A DNA stretch of 64,000 nucleotides from Omphalotus guepiniiformis. Its lineage: Eukaryota; Basidiomycota; Agaricomycetes; Agaricales; Omphalotaceae. A program made the position numbers and the translations under genes. Location: positions 186,001 through 250,000 of the forward strand of contig JAQOOI010000022.1 of the NCBI GenBank assembly GCA_028554645.1, written 5' to 3'. How positions within the stretch are numbered: position 1 is the first letter of the stretch; every line of letters starts with the position of its first letter. The notes under the pieces are model-generated. The model did no database searches. It was not told where the DNA came from and was given only the letters and a program-made list of their open reading frames with translations. Below, in pieces: positions 10,288 through 20,590 of the stretch.

Positions 10288-11695
10288 ATGGTTCGACTCT
10301 TCTCTCACAAATCTCGTCAAGGCAAAGATGCTGCTTCAAGCAGCAATATCCACGAAAAGGAGTCGTCAAAGAAAGTAGACGAAATTCTTTCAGCGCTCAC
10401 GGGTGCCACTGCCTTGACTTTGGGTGTCCTCAGGGATGCAGCTGCTCTAGCGCCAATACCCTACTTGTCTCAAGCAGCTTCGCTCGCGTTGACTATATTT
10501 GATGCGATTGACGTACGTCTAATTCCTATAGCCGTTTGCATTCGTGGGATCACCTCTTTGTCTTTGTAGGCCTGCAGTAGTAACAAAGAAGACTTCAAAA
10601 GATTAGCGGAGGACTCGTGCAGTCTCGTTTATGCCGTTGCGTCGACATGCGACGAACTAACGAAGGACGGGACAGAGATATCATCTCAACTTCAAATGAA
10701 TCTTCAGCAATTATGCATGTATGTTGACCCCTTGGTTCTATCTCTATCGCCTTTGTTTTCTGATTTCCGCGTCAAGCACACTGGCAGAAGTGAATACATT
10801 CGCGCAAAAGAGAGCAAGACGGCACCTTTTCGTTCGATTTATGGGGTCAAAGAATGATCTAGGAAAAATCCTATCATTTCGCCAACAAATGAGGCAGGGT
10901 TTAGACGTGTTCACGGTAAGACGAGATGATTTGAATTTGACCAAGTTATTAAAATTAACAACACGTCCCCTCGCATAGCTCCAAGCGAATATAACAGTAC
11001 AGCAGATTGTTTCGCGTATTGCAGCGCAGCAAAACGTCGAGCAGGCTCCAGATGGGGAGACTAACTCGTCTCCGAGTCCAGAAAACAAAGCGGATAGTCA
11101 CCCTGAGGCTACTCAGCCTACTAGTTCTCCTACTACCCCTTCATCTCAACCCCCTAGACCTGGGCCTACCCCAGTTTCTCAAGTTGCATTCCCCAACCTC
11201 TTCGCTGGCGCATCTGAAGTCAGCGGAAGCATGAATTTCACCAACGTTTCAGGAAACCAACATAATGTCCACACAGAGGACCACTCGACTTCGAGCAATT
11301 TCAATAACGTGTTTAATACGAGCAATTCTAATTCTAACAACAAGACTTTGAATAGTTTGAATGCCAATGGCTTTGATGCAGGTAGTTTTGATACTGGTAG
11401 TTTTGACGCGAGCAAGTTTGCTGTTAGCGACCACACTGATCGGGCCAGAGGGAGGGGAAAGAAAGGAAGAGGGAGGATACCAGCAAATATGAGTAGCCCG
11501 ATGTTGGAAGGAGCTGACGCTAGGTATGTAGTAGAATCTACTACCCGTGTTTCCGGATTGCTGAAGGTATTACACTTAGTAAATGGTATCCAGGCTCTCA
11601 CGCAGCTGTTGAGTGGTCGCCACCTGACACTACTGGCGTGTCCCAGTGGACAGCTTTGCCAGCAACTGCCCAGATATCCTACGCTTAATGATTAG
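10288..11695 (+). CDS. MLKL/HeLo-like N-terminal domain protein with Asn-rich tail
   Basis: Four exons. I start at 10288 (MVRLFSHKSRQG); an in-frame ATG at 10180 would add 36 residues that look like leader. Residues about 25-175 form a helical domain: DEILSALTGATALTLGVLRD, DAAALAPIPYLSQAASLALT, then EDFKRLAEDSCSLVYAVAS and LRQ-type helices in the later exons. This matches the four-helix MLKL-like domain abundant in Agaricomycetes, related to HeLo membrane-permeating cell-death domains. A Pro/Ser linker follows, then an Asn/Ser/Gly/Phe-rich tract (NFTNVSGNQHNV, NNVFNTSNSNSNNK, and GSFD repeats) and a basic RGRGKKGRGR patch. No NB-ARC or NACHT domain is attached. By family analogy it may be a membrane-active cell-death effector. 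The Asn-rich part could be a self-assembly or amyloid-type segment, which is inference. Confidence 0.7.
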
Positions 11696-12517
11696 GGGGT
11701 AATACATGGATGGCAAGCTCTTATTTATTGAATTATCTTGCTTCTGACTTACACAACTTCGAACTATAGTACTATTTCTTTCTTACAGCATTGACAATCT
11801 CAGGACTATAATTTATATTACCTTTGGCAATTTATCAATATCAATGTACTTTGTCTAAACTTAATAAAAAGTATGATTTCTATGTATGTGTACCTTCGCA
11901 AGATTCATCATGGACTGCTCTGACGTAGTAAATACTCAAACTTGAATTTAGTAAAGGCTAGTAGGATGAGGATGATTGCAGCAGGAAAACAGGACTTTGA
12001 GCAGTCTGTGAATGAATTTGAAATTGACTCCTTGTACCCATAACCTCCGATTAGGTACAGTATGTCAATAGTACCTCCTCTATGCATAACTTTGAGCGAA
12101 AAGCACCTGACCATTCAAAGTATGCCGGTGCACACTGTGACTTACCCTCCGCACGTCTTTACTTACTAGCCTAAGGTGATGCTTATCAACAGATGTCTGC
12201 AGCATGCAAGTACATCAAACTTCCCTTCATCCTGTTTTTCATAAGGCTATACACACCATACCAAATGACTAATACTACCCAATCCCAATACCCTAGGGTA
12301 CGTACGCTACGATCCAATCCGCAATAGTTCATAGTTCATAGTTCATTAATGTCACAATTAGTCATGTACATACTTACTGCGTCCATAGCCATCGCCTTCG
12401 TTAGCGCTCATACGCGTTCATACATATCCCAAAGTAGGACAGCCACCCAGGACAAATGAAATCGCGTCGTCGCGTCGCAGTCATCGCCATGGGAAACACA
12501 CACAACACATCCCTTCC
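11696..12517. other. Intergenic between convergent genes
   Basis: 3' flanks of the MLKL-like gene and the alpha/beta hydrolase gene. AT-rich with AATAAA-like hexamers near 11860. No gene-like signal was seen. Confidence 0.45.
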
Positions 12518-14207
12518 TCACAACCGAGATCTCACGGGGAGGTAAGGACTAATAGTATCCAACGCTTCACAAATAGTCAGTCCTAAATGGTCCGGTTTTT
12601 CCTGTACGACCTGTAGGTACAAAACAAAACACCCATCAGCCATCCGCCATCCCTGAGTCACGTCACAGTGCATGCATTCGGTTCGAAAGATTGTACGACC
12701 ATATGCCCAGCACCATGCACTTTCGAAACAGATGCTACGATCCTTCCTTGCGTCGCGTCGCTCAGTGAATTCTGAATGTAATCAGGCCTACAAATGAATT
12801 AAGATGCGAGAAATTAACTGTTTAGCTGTCAAGGGGGAGTAGACGAAAGGCAGCATACACGCACACCAAATCATTACTAGTTCCCCAGATAACATGCACA
12901 GGCAACGCATGGCACACCCTCGCAAGCTCAGTCGTAGCTTCAAAGTGTCCATCAACATCGGGATACGAGATAGCTTCTTGTTTCTTATCGCACTTGAGCG
13001 TCACCTCACTTGACGAAGAGGATTTTTGTTGGAACCCGTATTCCTGCATATATCCAAAACGATCAGAACGATCAGTTGATTGCGATTGCGATTGCGGATA
13101 GTGGATATTGCCGAAGCCGAGGAGGAGGAAGGGGGGGGAGGGAGAGGGGGAGGCAGTGAGTAAAAGAGTCTGGAACGTATGTATGTACTTACCACTAGAA
13201 TCCTAACGACACGCGGATCCCATAACCGCCACGGAAACCTCTTACTCAACCACTTAAAAGCTTCTTCCTTCCCAGGCCAAGTATCCCTTCGAATCGAAGT
13301 AGCACCAACAGTAAACTCCATCGTAGCGATTCTATCATCAAAATGCGCTTCAAAAAGCTCTCGAGTGACCATCGTTGGTTCGATGAGCACGAGAGAAACA
13401 TATGGGAGAGTTGAGACGGGGATATCTTTCGTCGTTAACATCCTGTGAAGGGGGGGTGGAAACAAAAAAAGTTAAGTTAAGTAAATTTGACAGCGAAAGA
13501 CCCCGTCGGGTAGTCTTTGGGGGGTTTTGGTTTTGACAGACGGGGAAGTGGAGAATAGAATACATAGAAGGTGTCGGATAGGATAGAGTGGTGGAACCCA
13601 AAAAAACGCCACTTACATCGCGCCGGCTCCAGCTGAATGTCCCAGTGGAACAATACGATGACCTTTCATGCGTGCTGAGCGTACGAATGCAGCGATTGCC
13701 GGTGCCCATTCGTATATCGCTATGTACACCCAAAAGGGCGGGGTTTCAGCGAACATCGACTATGAGCCAGAAACCGAAGAACCACTCACAAACGCCCTCT
13801 GGTCTACTCTTCAACTCCTCCTGATTAATAACCGCAGCATCACCATGATTTTGCCAATCAAAAGCCCAAGCTTCTCGAATTTGATGATACTTGTCTTTCT
13901 CCTTCTGAGTGATGAAAATTCTATCAAGTGTCGGTTCCCATTGTTCTTTGTCTATATCACATAGTAGAGATGACAAGTGAAACGATTAATAGATGGTTAG
14001 AACAGCGAGAGCAAGAAGAATCGTACGTGATCCGATACAGTGCGCGAAAAGCAATGTCAACCCATCGGTGTTATCTGCGGAATACCCATATGTGTATCGT
14101 TTCGCGGTCATCTTGAGTCCCATCGAAAGAGGAGGAAAGTACGATTGATCGTTCGACGGAACGACCTTTGGGGCGTCGAAGATATATGTCGAACTCTTGA
14201 GCTTCAT
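12518..14207 (-). CDS. Alpha/beta-hydrolase fold protein
   Basis: Multi-exon minus-strand gene starting MKLKSSTYIFDAPKVVPSND. The exons give LLFAHCIGSHKEQWEP (oxyanion-region HG-like motif), WAFDWQNHGDAAV, the nucleophile elbow PLGHSAGAGA (GxSxG, Ser in GHSAG) and LPYVSLVLIEPTM. A cap region follows with WPGKEEAFKWLSKRFPW. Then come ALPVHVIWGTSNDL (acid strand) and, in a later exon after an intron of about 100 bp, VSKVHGAGHMV with the catalytic His. The protein ends SPYLPVRSRL at 12518. All triad elements are in the usual order. The fold resembles fungal hydrolases related to the Akt-toxin-type abhydrolases. The substrate is unknown and no signal peptide is evident. Exact splice sites at the last intron are ambiguous because GTCGTACA is repeated at both edges. 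Confidence 0.82.
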
Positions 14208-14887
14208 GACTTTGAATCGGAGAGGTCAATCACAGGAGTGAAGTTTCAAGTAGAAGTCGTCGACAAGTTAGGTTGGAGTTGAAGAGGCTCCGAGTCCACC
14301 TGAGGATATTTGAGGGTCGTCGTCAGAAGGTTTCGATGATAGTTTTCAAGAACCAATGAAGTCAAATACATACCCTTGTTTCCAAGCTGTTTAAAAAGAG
14401 AGAAAGAGGATTGCAAATAACGTTAGGTCTCATTCAGATATAATCCAAGACTCTTATATGTGTAACCTGTTACCTCTACAGAACTCCACCATTTGGCCTT
14501 ATCTCGGGTTCTCACCAGGCACGAACGCGGACAGTGACTTGTTTTGTAGTTATCCTTGCTAAAGCCGCCAAAGTAAGTAGAAGGGATTCGGATTGAAACG
14601 GAACTGTATTCTGGCCGCTTCCGGTAGTCGGGTAGTACCACCACCCTATGGTTAGGGGTAAGGCGAATCCAGCAAAATTCAACTTGTCAAATCTCAAATC
14701 ATAAATATGTAAGTACATGTATCGAGTCAAAGCAATATAAGTAATATACGATCTTGAATCAATGAGGCCCGGGGTATAAAAGTTGACGTCGAGCACAGGC
14801 ATCAGAAAGTGCCAGAAAGTGCCTTCAGACTCTCTGAGTCACCGAGAACATTGACAGGAAAGGAGAAGTAGAACTTCGAAGAGGGGT
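14208..14887. other. Intergenic, hydrolase upstream region
   Basis: Upstream of the alpha/beta hydrolase. Several short open frames on both strands look random. No domain was recognised. Confidence 0.45.
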
Positions 14888-15247
14888 TTATTGCTTCTGG
14901 GCCCTTCTTGATGATCCATGGGATGTACATAATGACTCTTCAGGTAGGTAAATTCCTAGACATAAATTCGCCCTTCCCATACAGCAGTCTAGTTCCGCTT
15001 CTGAGCTATTCCTCATCCCCACTGTAATTGAAGAAGTACGCCGCGGAAACTTAAGTTCCTTTGACGACCAAGCCTCCGGACAATGACAACGCACGAAGCA
15101 GCCAGTGTGCCCATGCACCCGCCTGAGTTCTCCAGCTCCAGTTAGCACCGAGTGTAACGAATCATGTCGGGGAGACGCGAGATCCGAGGTATCGAAGAAC
15201 GGAGCAAGTAAAGAAGCTGTATCGTTGAGGGAAAAAGATATATCCAC
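14888..15247 (-). CDS. Doubtful small hypothetical protein
   Basis: A 119-codon open frame beginning MDISFSLNDTASLLAPFFDT. Cys-rich towards the middle (GCFVRCHCPEAW), with no recognised domain, signal peptide or neighbour logic. It lies between a real gene and a pseudogene block and could be chance. Listed only because the frame is longer than the local background. Confidence 0.2.
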   Translation of the reverse strand: MDISFSLNDTASLLAPFFDTSDLASPRHDSLHSVLTGAGELRRVHGHTGCFVRCHCPEAWSSKELKFPRRTSSITVGMRNSSEAELDCCMGRANLCLGIYLPEESLCTSHGSSRRAQKQ

Positions 15248-15465
15248 AAGTACTATCCGACGCTATGTAAGAGCTTCGCGTGATGGACTGAGACCCCGTG
15301 GTTGCTCGAGCAGGGGATCAGAACAACAGAACACTTCATCCATCGAGAGTAGTCGAGAGTCAGCAATAATATAAGACGGTTCCGCAGGAGAGGCTCACTG
15401 ATTCGGCGTAGAGAAAGAACGAGTTGTTTACACGTAAACCAGCTGCTCTCCGTCCCTTAATCAAT

Positions 15466-17215
15466 GATCAGCCCTCCTTCATCTCCTCCGAGTCCGGGGA
15501 GGAGGGTCCTTATCCTTCCTTATTCTTTGTCTTTTCCTCGCAGTTTTGCACGACGTCATCCACACGGAGGAAGGCAGTCGGTCGGGGCAACCTATGAAGC
15601 GGCAGAAGTCAGTCATGATTCACGCGTCATTGAGCAGAGGAGAGGAGAACAATGAGCACGATGCAGAGAAGTGATGGATCCTCTGCTCAAGTCCAGGAAG
15701 AGCGGACCAAGAAGAGCGGACTATGATAATACCCACCCTCAATGGCAGTTTTGAGCGTCGTCTGGGATCTAGAATTGGAACAGAGCCTGAGGCTGCGTAG
15801 AATGGCGAATCCGCGGAGAATAGACCCATGGATCAAGTACCCTCTGTCATTGGGACTGGGGTCACTGGGCGGACTCATACAGCCTATACGTCTTCAAGTT
15901 CATATCAATAATCATCCTCCTTGTCTCCCCAATTCTCCCGCCAGTTCTCGCCTTCGTCATTCGCATGTATTGCCTGATTGGACCGTATCAAAAGTCGAGC
16001 CAGAAAAGAGCGATTCATGCTTACCATATCCACCGCTGCTTAGGAAGAGTGCGAGGGATGACTGGGACACTCCATCGCCTCTGCGACGGCTCCAAATGAC
16101 CACCTTCGACGCCTCTGCGTGCGTCTTGATCTAAACCTCCCGGTGCCAACTTTTCGTTAAAGACAATGTTGCGACGCGTCCGCAAGGTTCCTGTCGAAAA
16201 ACAACCTCTGATTTTGACGGACAACAGTGCATGCACATGGTTTAGGTGCACACTACTCGGCGAGGTGAGGTGAGGTGAGGAAGGTACCTAGGCGAAAGAT
16301 GAACAAAAGTCAACTGGAAAGAAGAAGTTGGAATACGAGCAATGACGTACTCATTCCGTGTTTTCACGCCCCCACAATTCGTGCCCAAGGTAATGATATG
16401 CCCCATTCTCTTTTCGTTAAACACTGAGTGACCGTTTTTTTTTTTTGCCAATCTAAGGTCGTTGTAGTCGTTGTAGTTGTATCAACCACTGGGCGCAGAT
16501 AGATACCCTCTTGATCAAGGATTATCAATCATCTTCAAAATCGCTTTTGGCCCCAGAAACGTTCTGATTACATTGGGGAAAAAAAAGGTCTTCGGGACTA
16601 TGATGTTAGCGGTTGAAATCTATGAACTTTAACAATGAACACCTACTTTGACCAGGGGTAATGTTCAAGGTCTAGACTACCCACTTCTGCAAAATATTGA
16701 CGGCGCGGGATCAAATTTGGGGTAAGGGTGAAGACAACGTTGCGAGCGACGGACATGGCGTCAGCGAGATTCCTGTCAATCTCGTTCAGGATATCCTTGG
16801 AAGGACCACGAAGGACGATAGTGCATGCTTTGGGCGTTTCACTCTCGGTGAGGAAGGTGAAGTATCTGAGAAGAAGATAGAAATCAGCTGGAGAGTTGGA
16901 ATTCCAAGTATGTAGTGGCAACGTACATATTTTCTCGATGTTGAAAAGCCCACAATCCGTACCCACATCAGACTCGCGGAGGTCTTCCAAACGATTGACG
17001 ATAAGTGGCGCCGACCGCTAAAGCAACTCGGTTATTGTCTGATTTTCATACTCGGCGAATCGCAGAGATGTTGTGTTTAACCATGACGTGCTGGGCAAGA
17101 TCTTTGGGGGAAAAAAGAAAGAGGTCAGGCACAGAAAGATACGAAGAGTCAAATACCCTGACTCACCTGAAATATCCTTCTCATAGTGATCGACCCATCG
17201 TCATTATTGTTGCGA
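15466..17215 (-). pseudogene. Scrambled CCT3 (TCP-1 gamma) pseudogene
   Basis: A rearranged partial duplicate of the intact CCT gamma gene at 25236-27446. From low to high coordinate it holds three blocks. The first is the C-terminal region (15466-16180: the EEMKEG-like terminus, then VIPRTL and KLAPGG). The second is displaced 5'-exon material (16446-16700: matches to the LTNDG exon, the VIRTCLGPK exon and the AAK splice region). The third is middle-domain sequence (16700-17215: [47 protein letters not shown]). The 5' exons thus sit inside the 3' half. Frames are broken throughout. It lies head-to-head with AIM9-like copy 1, as intact CCT3 does with AIM9-like fragment 4. Confidence 0.8.
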
Positions 17216-17815
17216 ACGACTGGTTCGAGTCTACTCTGCGACCTGCACGCCGCCTGTGAGGAGCGTATCTGCAGATTATTCAGTTTCACATCTTTTGAGA
17301 AATAGGCATACATACCTATGACGAGTGCTTGTGGGCCCGTCATTTTTCACCTTCTAACTTGAAGTACAGTAGTAGTATATAATATACTCGAAAGAGGCGA
17401 AAATTCAATATTTTGAAGTTCTTGCCATACAGATACAAAGTCCTTCCTTCAGGATCTGCCAGGATCATCTCTTCAATTATTATTCTACATACATGCCTAC
17501 AGTGCAGTGTGTACACCAAATTCTTTCGGGATCCATCTGGAGTATGTGGAGTACTTGACCGCGCAGCACGAATCTAGCAGTCATCTTCAGATTAGAAGAG
17601 ATTGGGAAGACCAGGCTGTATGATCTCGAATGCTCGAGTCTAGAGATTATATCGAAGCAAGGACGCTTTTCAGAAAGTGGGTAATGATTCTATTCCCTGG
17701 GTTTCTCTGTCATATCCTGGGTTCTTGTGAAGCTTTGGACATAAACTTCGTCATCGCGGCCTGGCGCAACCACAAAAAGGGGCCCACAAGTACTAGTGAC
17801 ACACATGAGTCGAAC
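17216..17815. other. Intergenic, start of AIM9-like repeat unit
   Basis: After the CCT3 homology fades near 17215, the stretch from about 17395 (ATTTTGAAGTTCTTGCCATACAG) begins a unit. It recurs upstream of each AIM9-like copy at about 19870, 22710 and 27535. This is probably the shared CCT3/AIM9-like promoter region. Confidence 0.5.
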
Positions 17816-19757
17816 ATGAAAATTCACTTTCATCTCAACCACTTTCGATGCCCTCAATCCAGGATTTACTCTTTTCTCACTCAAAAGTCCCATCACTTCG
17901 TCATACCAACATCTAAATCCCGGCGATATTCTACTTCATTCACAGACTCGGAGACGAGCCACGACGAGTTATTTGCACATACTACCGGCCGTTGGCTGTG
18001 TAATGAAGAAATTAGTACGTCAGCTGTGCTTTTTACGCCGTTGGGTATCTTAAATTGACTTATGACTCGTAGATCGAAGCTTGAGATATAAATCTTTCAA
18101 TGTGGGTGCACTAGAAGACATTGCATGCCGTAGCCTCAATGCTCAGCGTTGCGTCAGTTGAAAAAAACTAGGCGAAGGTATGTATCTTCAATACGTTCTT
18201 ATCCTGCTTCAAGTTTTCGTGACATGGTTTGCCAACTTGAATGCAGGTTCCTACAATAAAGTATTCGTTCTCGAATTCGATGACGGTCGAAAAGCAGCCC
18301 TCAGAATCCCGATGCTTATAGTCCCTAATGTCCAGATGACCACCGCTAGCGAGGTGGCTACAATGGAATACGTGCGCGAAAGATTCGTTGACCGAATTCA
18401 TGTACCAAAGCCTCCCAAAGTTTTTGCTTGGGATGGATCTCCGACTTGTGCCGCTGGTACACCTTATATCCTTCTTGAATACGTCGAAGGCGTCCCTTTG
18501 CTATCGAGGTGGTACAAGATACAAGGAGAAGAAGCTGCCGAGCCTATACGTAGCACGTTAATTATGGAGAGGGCATTGCTTACGGAACCGTTTTCTCGGC
18601 ACGGATCACTCTATTTTGCGACGGATGTCAGCGAAGAGTTGAGATCTTTTCCGTTGTACAGCAGCGAAGAGCACGCGTCCGGTTATGCTCCTCTAGCAGA
18701 AAAGTATAGAATTGGTCCCACCGTTTTTCGGGAATGGTGGAGAGATTGTTACGAGAACGTAGAAGGAAGCCGAGGACCTTGTAAGTTGCGCTGTAATGCT
18801 TTGGTATAAAGTTGCTCTCTCAGTCGGCATGCTTCTAGGGCCTGACATGCAATCCATAATTCGAAGTGCAGTCCAATTACAGTTGCAAGCTATTGAAGAC
18901 GGTGTCGCGTTACAAAATCCCTACATTCGTTCCGCTCCATCTGACATTCCAGAAATTCGACGTCTACTGGGATATTGCATCGCCATTGCCGACTACATCA
19001 TTCCTTCCGACATTAAACATAGTACCCGACCAGCACTCAACCATCCCGATATCTCGCTCACCAATTTCATCGTTGCCCCAGAGGGAAACGCAGAAATCCG
19101 CGGTGTCATAGATTGGCAAAGCGCTTCTGTCTTACCATTTTGCTCTCAAGGAGGACTACCTAGTACCATAGGGTATAACGAGGCAATTATCAAGATACCC
19201 AGTGATCCTGATGAAGATATTCCTTGGCCGGAAGATTTTGATGGTATGTCTCCGAGAAGCAGGAAATTGTTCGCGTGCATCATCGGCTTGCGACTCGGAA
19301 GAGATGGTATAGTAAACTTATATCTATGGCGCATCCAGAGCGAGATATTATGTTGGACTTGCCTCACCTGGTACCCCTTGCGGATTTGGTCAATCTAATC
19401 ATCCGGTCAGTCGCGGACGGTCCACGTGAATTGCGCGAAGTTTTGCTTGATGTAAAGGTTCTCTGGGAAGTAATTGTTTCATTATCCGGTCATGATCAGG
19501 AAGGACCCTGTCCCATCGACTTCTCACCTGACGAAGTAGAAGCGATTCGTCGAGAGAGGAAAGTACGGGGGATTTACGAGAAGAATGAAGAATACCTTTT
19601 CTTGGATGTTGGGTGTACGCCTGATGGGTGGGTTGAGCATGAGATGTATGAGGATGCTAAAGAAAAGATGGGGATACGGAGGCGAGAGTGGAATGATGAG
19701 GAGATGGGAGGACGATTCCCGCTGTATGAAGGGGCATGGTGGTGCAATCTTTCGTGA
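17816..19757 (+). pseudogene. AIM9-like mitochondrial phosphotransferase, copy 1 (broken)
   Basis: Same four-exon layout as copies 2 and 3. Exon 1 encodes a presequence-like N terminus (MKIHFHLNHFRCPQSRIYSF) and HTTGRWLCNEE. Exon 3 carries SYNKVFVLEFDDGRKAALRIP and PYILLEYVEGVPLLSRW. Exon 4 carries NHPDISLTNFIV and IRGVIDWQ, the catalytic-loop and metal-binding motifs of the APH-fold kinases. Two lesions are visible. In exon 2 the conserved Trp codon of RCV(S/G)WKK is TGA. In exon 4 one base is missing near 19252-19256, after FDGMSP, which shifts the rest into another frame (HHRLATRKRWYS). The ending EGAWWCNLS is otherwise conserved. Probably a recent pseudogene. Confidence 0.85.
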
Positions 19758-19971
19758 TCAAGTAGCTCTAGTCTAAGCATATATTTTGACTTCCGAAGTG
19801 CTGGTAGGCTCAAGGGTGAATGTATGCCAGACCTTATTACAGGGGCACTTTGTGAGTGGGCGCTTACAATATGTTGAAGTTCTTGCTACACAGATACAAA
19901 CACGTTTCACGCGCACGCGCACTCAGACTTTGAATTGAATTAAGGCAAACTTGGCCTGAACCTTTCAAAAG

Positions 19972-20146
19972 TGTTAAGCCACTGTGACCTCGGAGTAGGA
20001 AAAGGGACGGACCGGGGATTGAACCCGGGACATAGTCTAACCCGGAGACATGCTCTACCACTGAGCTATCTGTCCATAGGGTTACGGCATGTGTTATAGA
20101 CTAAGTAACGGGGATTTCCACTTAGATCTGTGACAGAGTTACAACA
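19972..20146 (-). repeat. TRIM 3' LTR (element orientation)
   Basis: 175-bp copy identical by eye to 20266-20440 at a constant offset of 294 bp. TG...CA termini with imperfect terminal inverted symmetry: TGTTAAGCCACTGTGAC at one end against TGTTGTAACTCTGTCAC read from the other. Confidence 0.88.
20005..20075 (-). tRNA. tRNA-like Pol III unit inside TRIM LTR (copy 1)
   Basis: A 71-nt cloverleaf can be drawn. The acceptor is GGACAGA against TCCGTCC with one A-C mismatch. The D stem is GCTC/GAGC. In the anticodon stem four pairs GTCT/AGAC hold and the outer pair fails. The T stem is CCGGG/CCCGG with loop TTCAATC. The A box TAGCTCAGTGG (20058-20068) and B box GGTTCAATCCC (20015-20025) fit Pol III consensus. 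A TTTT terminator follows one base after the acceptor stem (20000-20003). The anticodon loop CCGGGTT would read GGG but lacks U33 and a purine at 37, so it is probably not a translating tRNA. Confidence 0.55.
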
Positions 20147-20154
20147 CACCCCCA
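20147..20154 (-). other. TRIM polypurine tract
   Basis: Minus-strand TGGGGGTG abuts the 3' LTR, where the plus-strand-DNA primer is expected. Confidence 0.6.
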
Positions 20155-20254
20155 TAAGTGGATACCCGTGACCACTTTGGTCCATGAATGTCACGCTTTA
20201 TGCTCCTGAATCTCCGCCAACTCGGGTTGAATACCGGTTATGTTGGCACATGTT

Positions 20255-20265
20255 TGCTGCTACCA
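20255..20265 (-). other. TRIM primer binding site
   Basis: Minus-strand TGGTAGCAGCA lies with no gap after the 5' LTR. Its complement ends GCTACCA. That is the 3' end expected of an initiator-Met tRNA, with A73 and U at 72 (an A1-U72 pair is the initiator hallmark). The exact tRNA match needs the genome tRNA set. Confidence 0.6.
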
Positions 20266-20440
20266 TGTTAAGCCACTGTGACCTCGGAGTAGGAAAAGGG
20301 ACGGACCGGGGATTGAACCCGGGACATAGTCTAACCCGGAGACATGCTCTACCACTGAGCTATCTGTCCATAGGGTTACGGCATGTGTTATAGACTAAGT
20401 AACGGGGATTTCCACTTAGATCTGTGACAGAGTTACAACA
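20266..20440 (-). repeat. TRIM 5' LTR (element orientation)
   Basis: Identical partner of 19972-20146. In element orientation transcription would read from 20440 downwards, placing the tRNA-like segment at LTR positions of about 72-142. Confidence 0.88.
20299..20369 (-). tRNA. tRNA-like Pol III unit inside TRIM LTR (copy 2)
   Basis: Identical to the unit at 20005-20075, carried by the other LTR, with the same A box, B box and T4 terminator. The same reservation applies: the anticodon loop lacks U33 and a purine at 37. Confidence 0.55.
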
Positions 20441-20590
20441 AAAAGGTATGGTAATGATATCTTGAATCTCTGAGCTTTTTCCTCCATAACTCCATGGAAA
20501 TCTTCGACGAAACATCAGAGGCTTCCGAGCCGGGCATCACTGCGGTCGGAAGACAAAAAGGGACCCACAATTGACCCACAGGGTTGAAGC

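Larger units (their letters stand above)
19972..20440 (-). mobile_element. TRIM retrotransposon with tRNA-like unit in each LTR
   Basis: Two directly repeated, apparently identical 175-bp LTRs flank a 119-bp non-coding internal region. The LTRs begin TGTT and end AACA on either strand. The 5-bp target duplication is AAAAG at 19967-19971 and 20441-20445. On the minus strand the internal region begins directly after the LTR with TGGTAGCAGC (primer binding site) and ends TTATGGGGGTG (polypurine tract). It is therefore a minus-oriented terminal-repeat retrotransposon in miniature. It encodes no protein and must rely on enzymes supplied in trans. It sits between AIM9-like copies 1 and 2. The corresponding spacer between copies 2 and 3 (about 22858-22870) has an uninterrupted CTTTCAGAAGG, the empty site. 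Confidence 0.85.

Noticed and set aside
11179..11601. 140-codon minus-strand frame rich in Leu/Pro
   Set aside because: Antisense of the Asn-rich MLKL-like exon; its composition is explained by the complementary codons.
14512..14802. 96-codon minus-strand frame MPVLDVNFYTPGLIDSR
   Set aside because: No motif, no splice context and no homologous feature; length is within chance for this AT content.
19972..20440. Interpretation as two ordinary tandem tRNA genes
   Set aside because: The repeat extends about 33 bp and about 71 bp beyond the tRNA-like part to TG/CA ends. It is bordered by a 5-bp target duplication, has PBS and PPT signals inside, and a paralogous empty site exists, so a retroelement explains it better.
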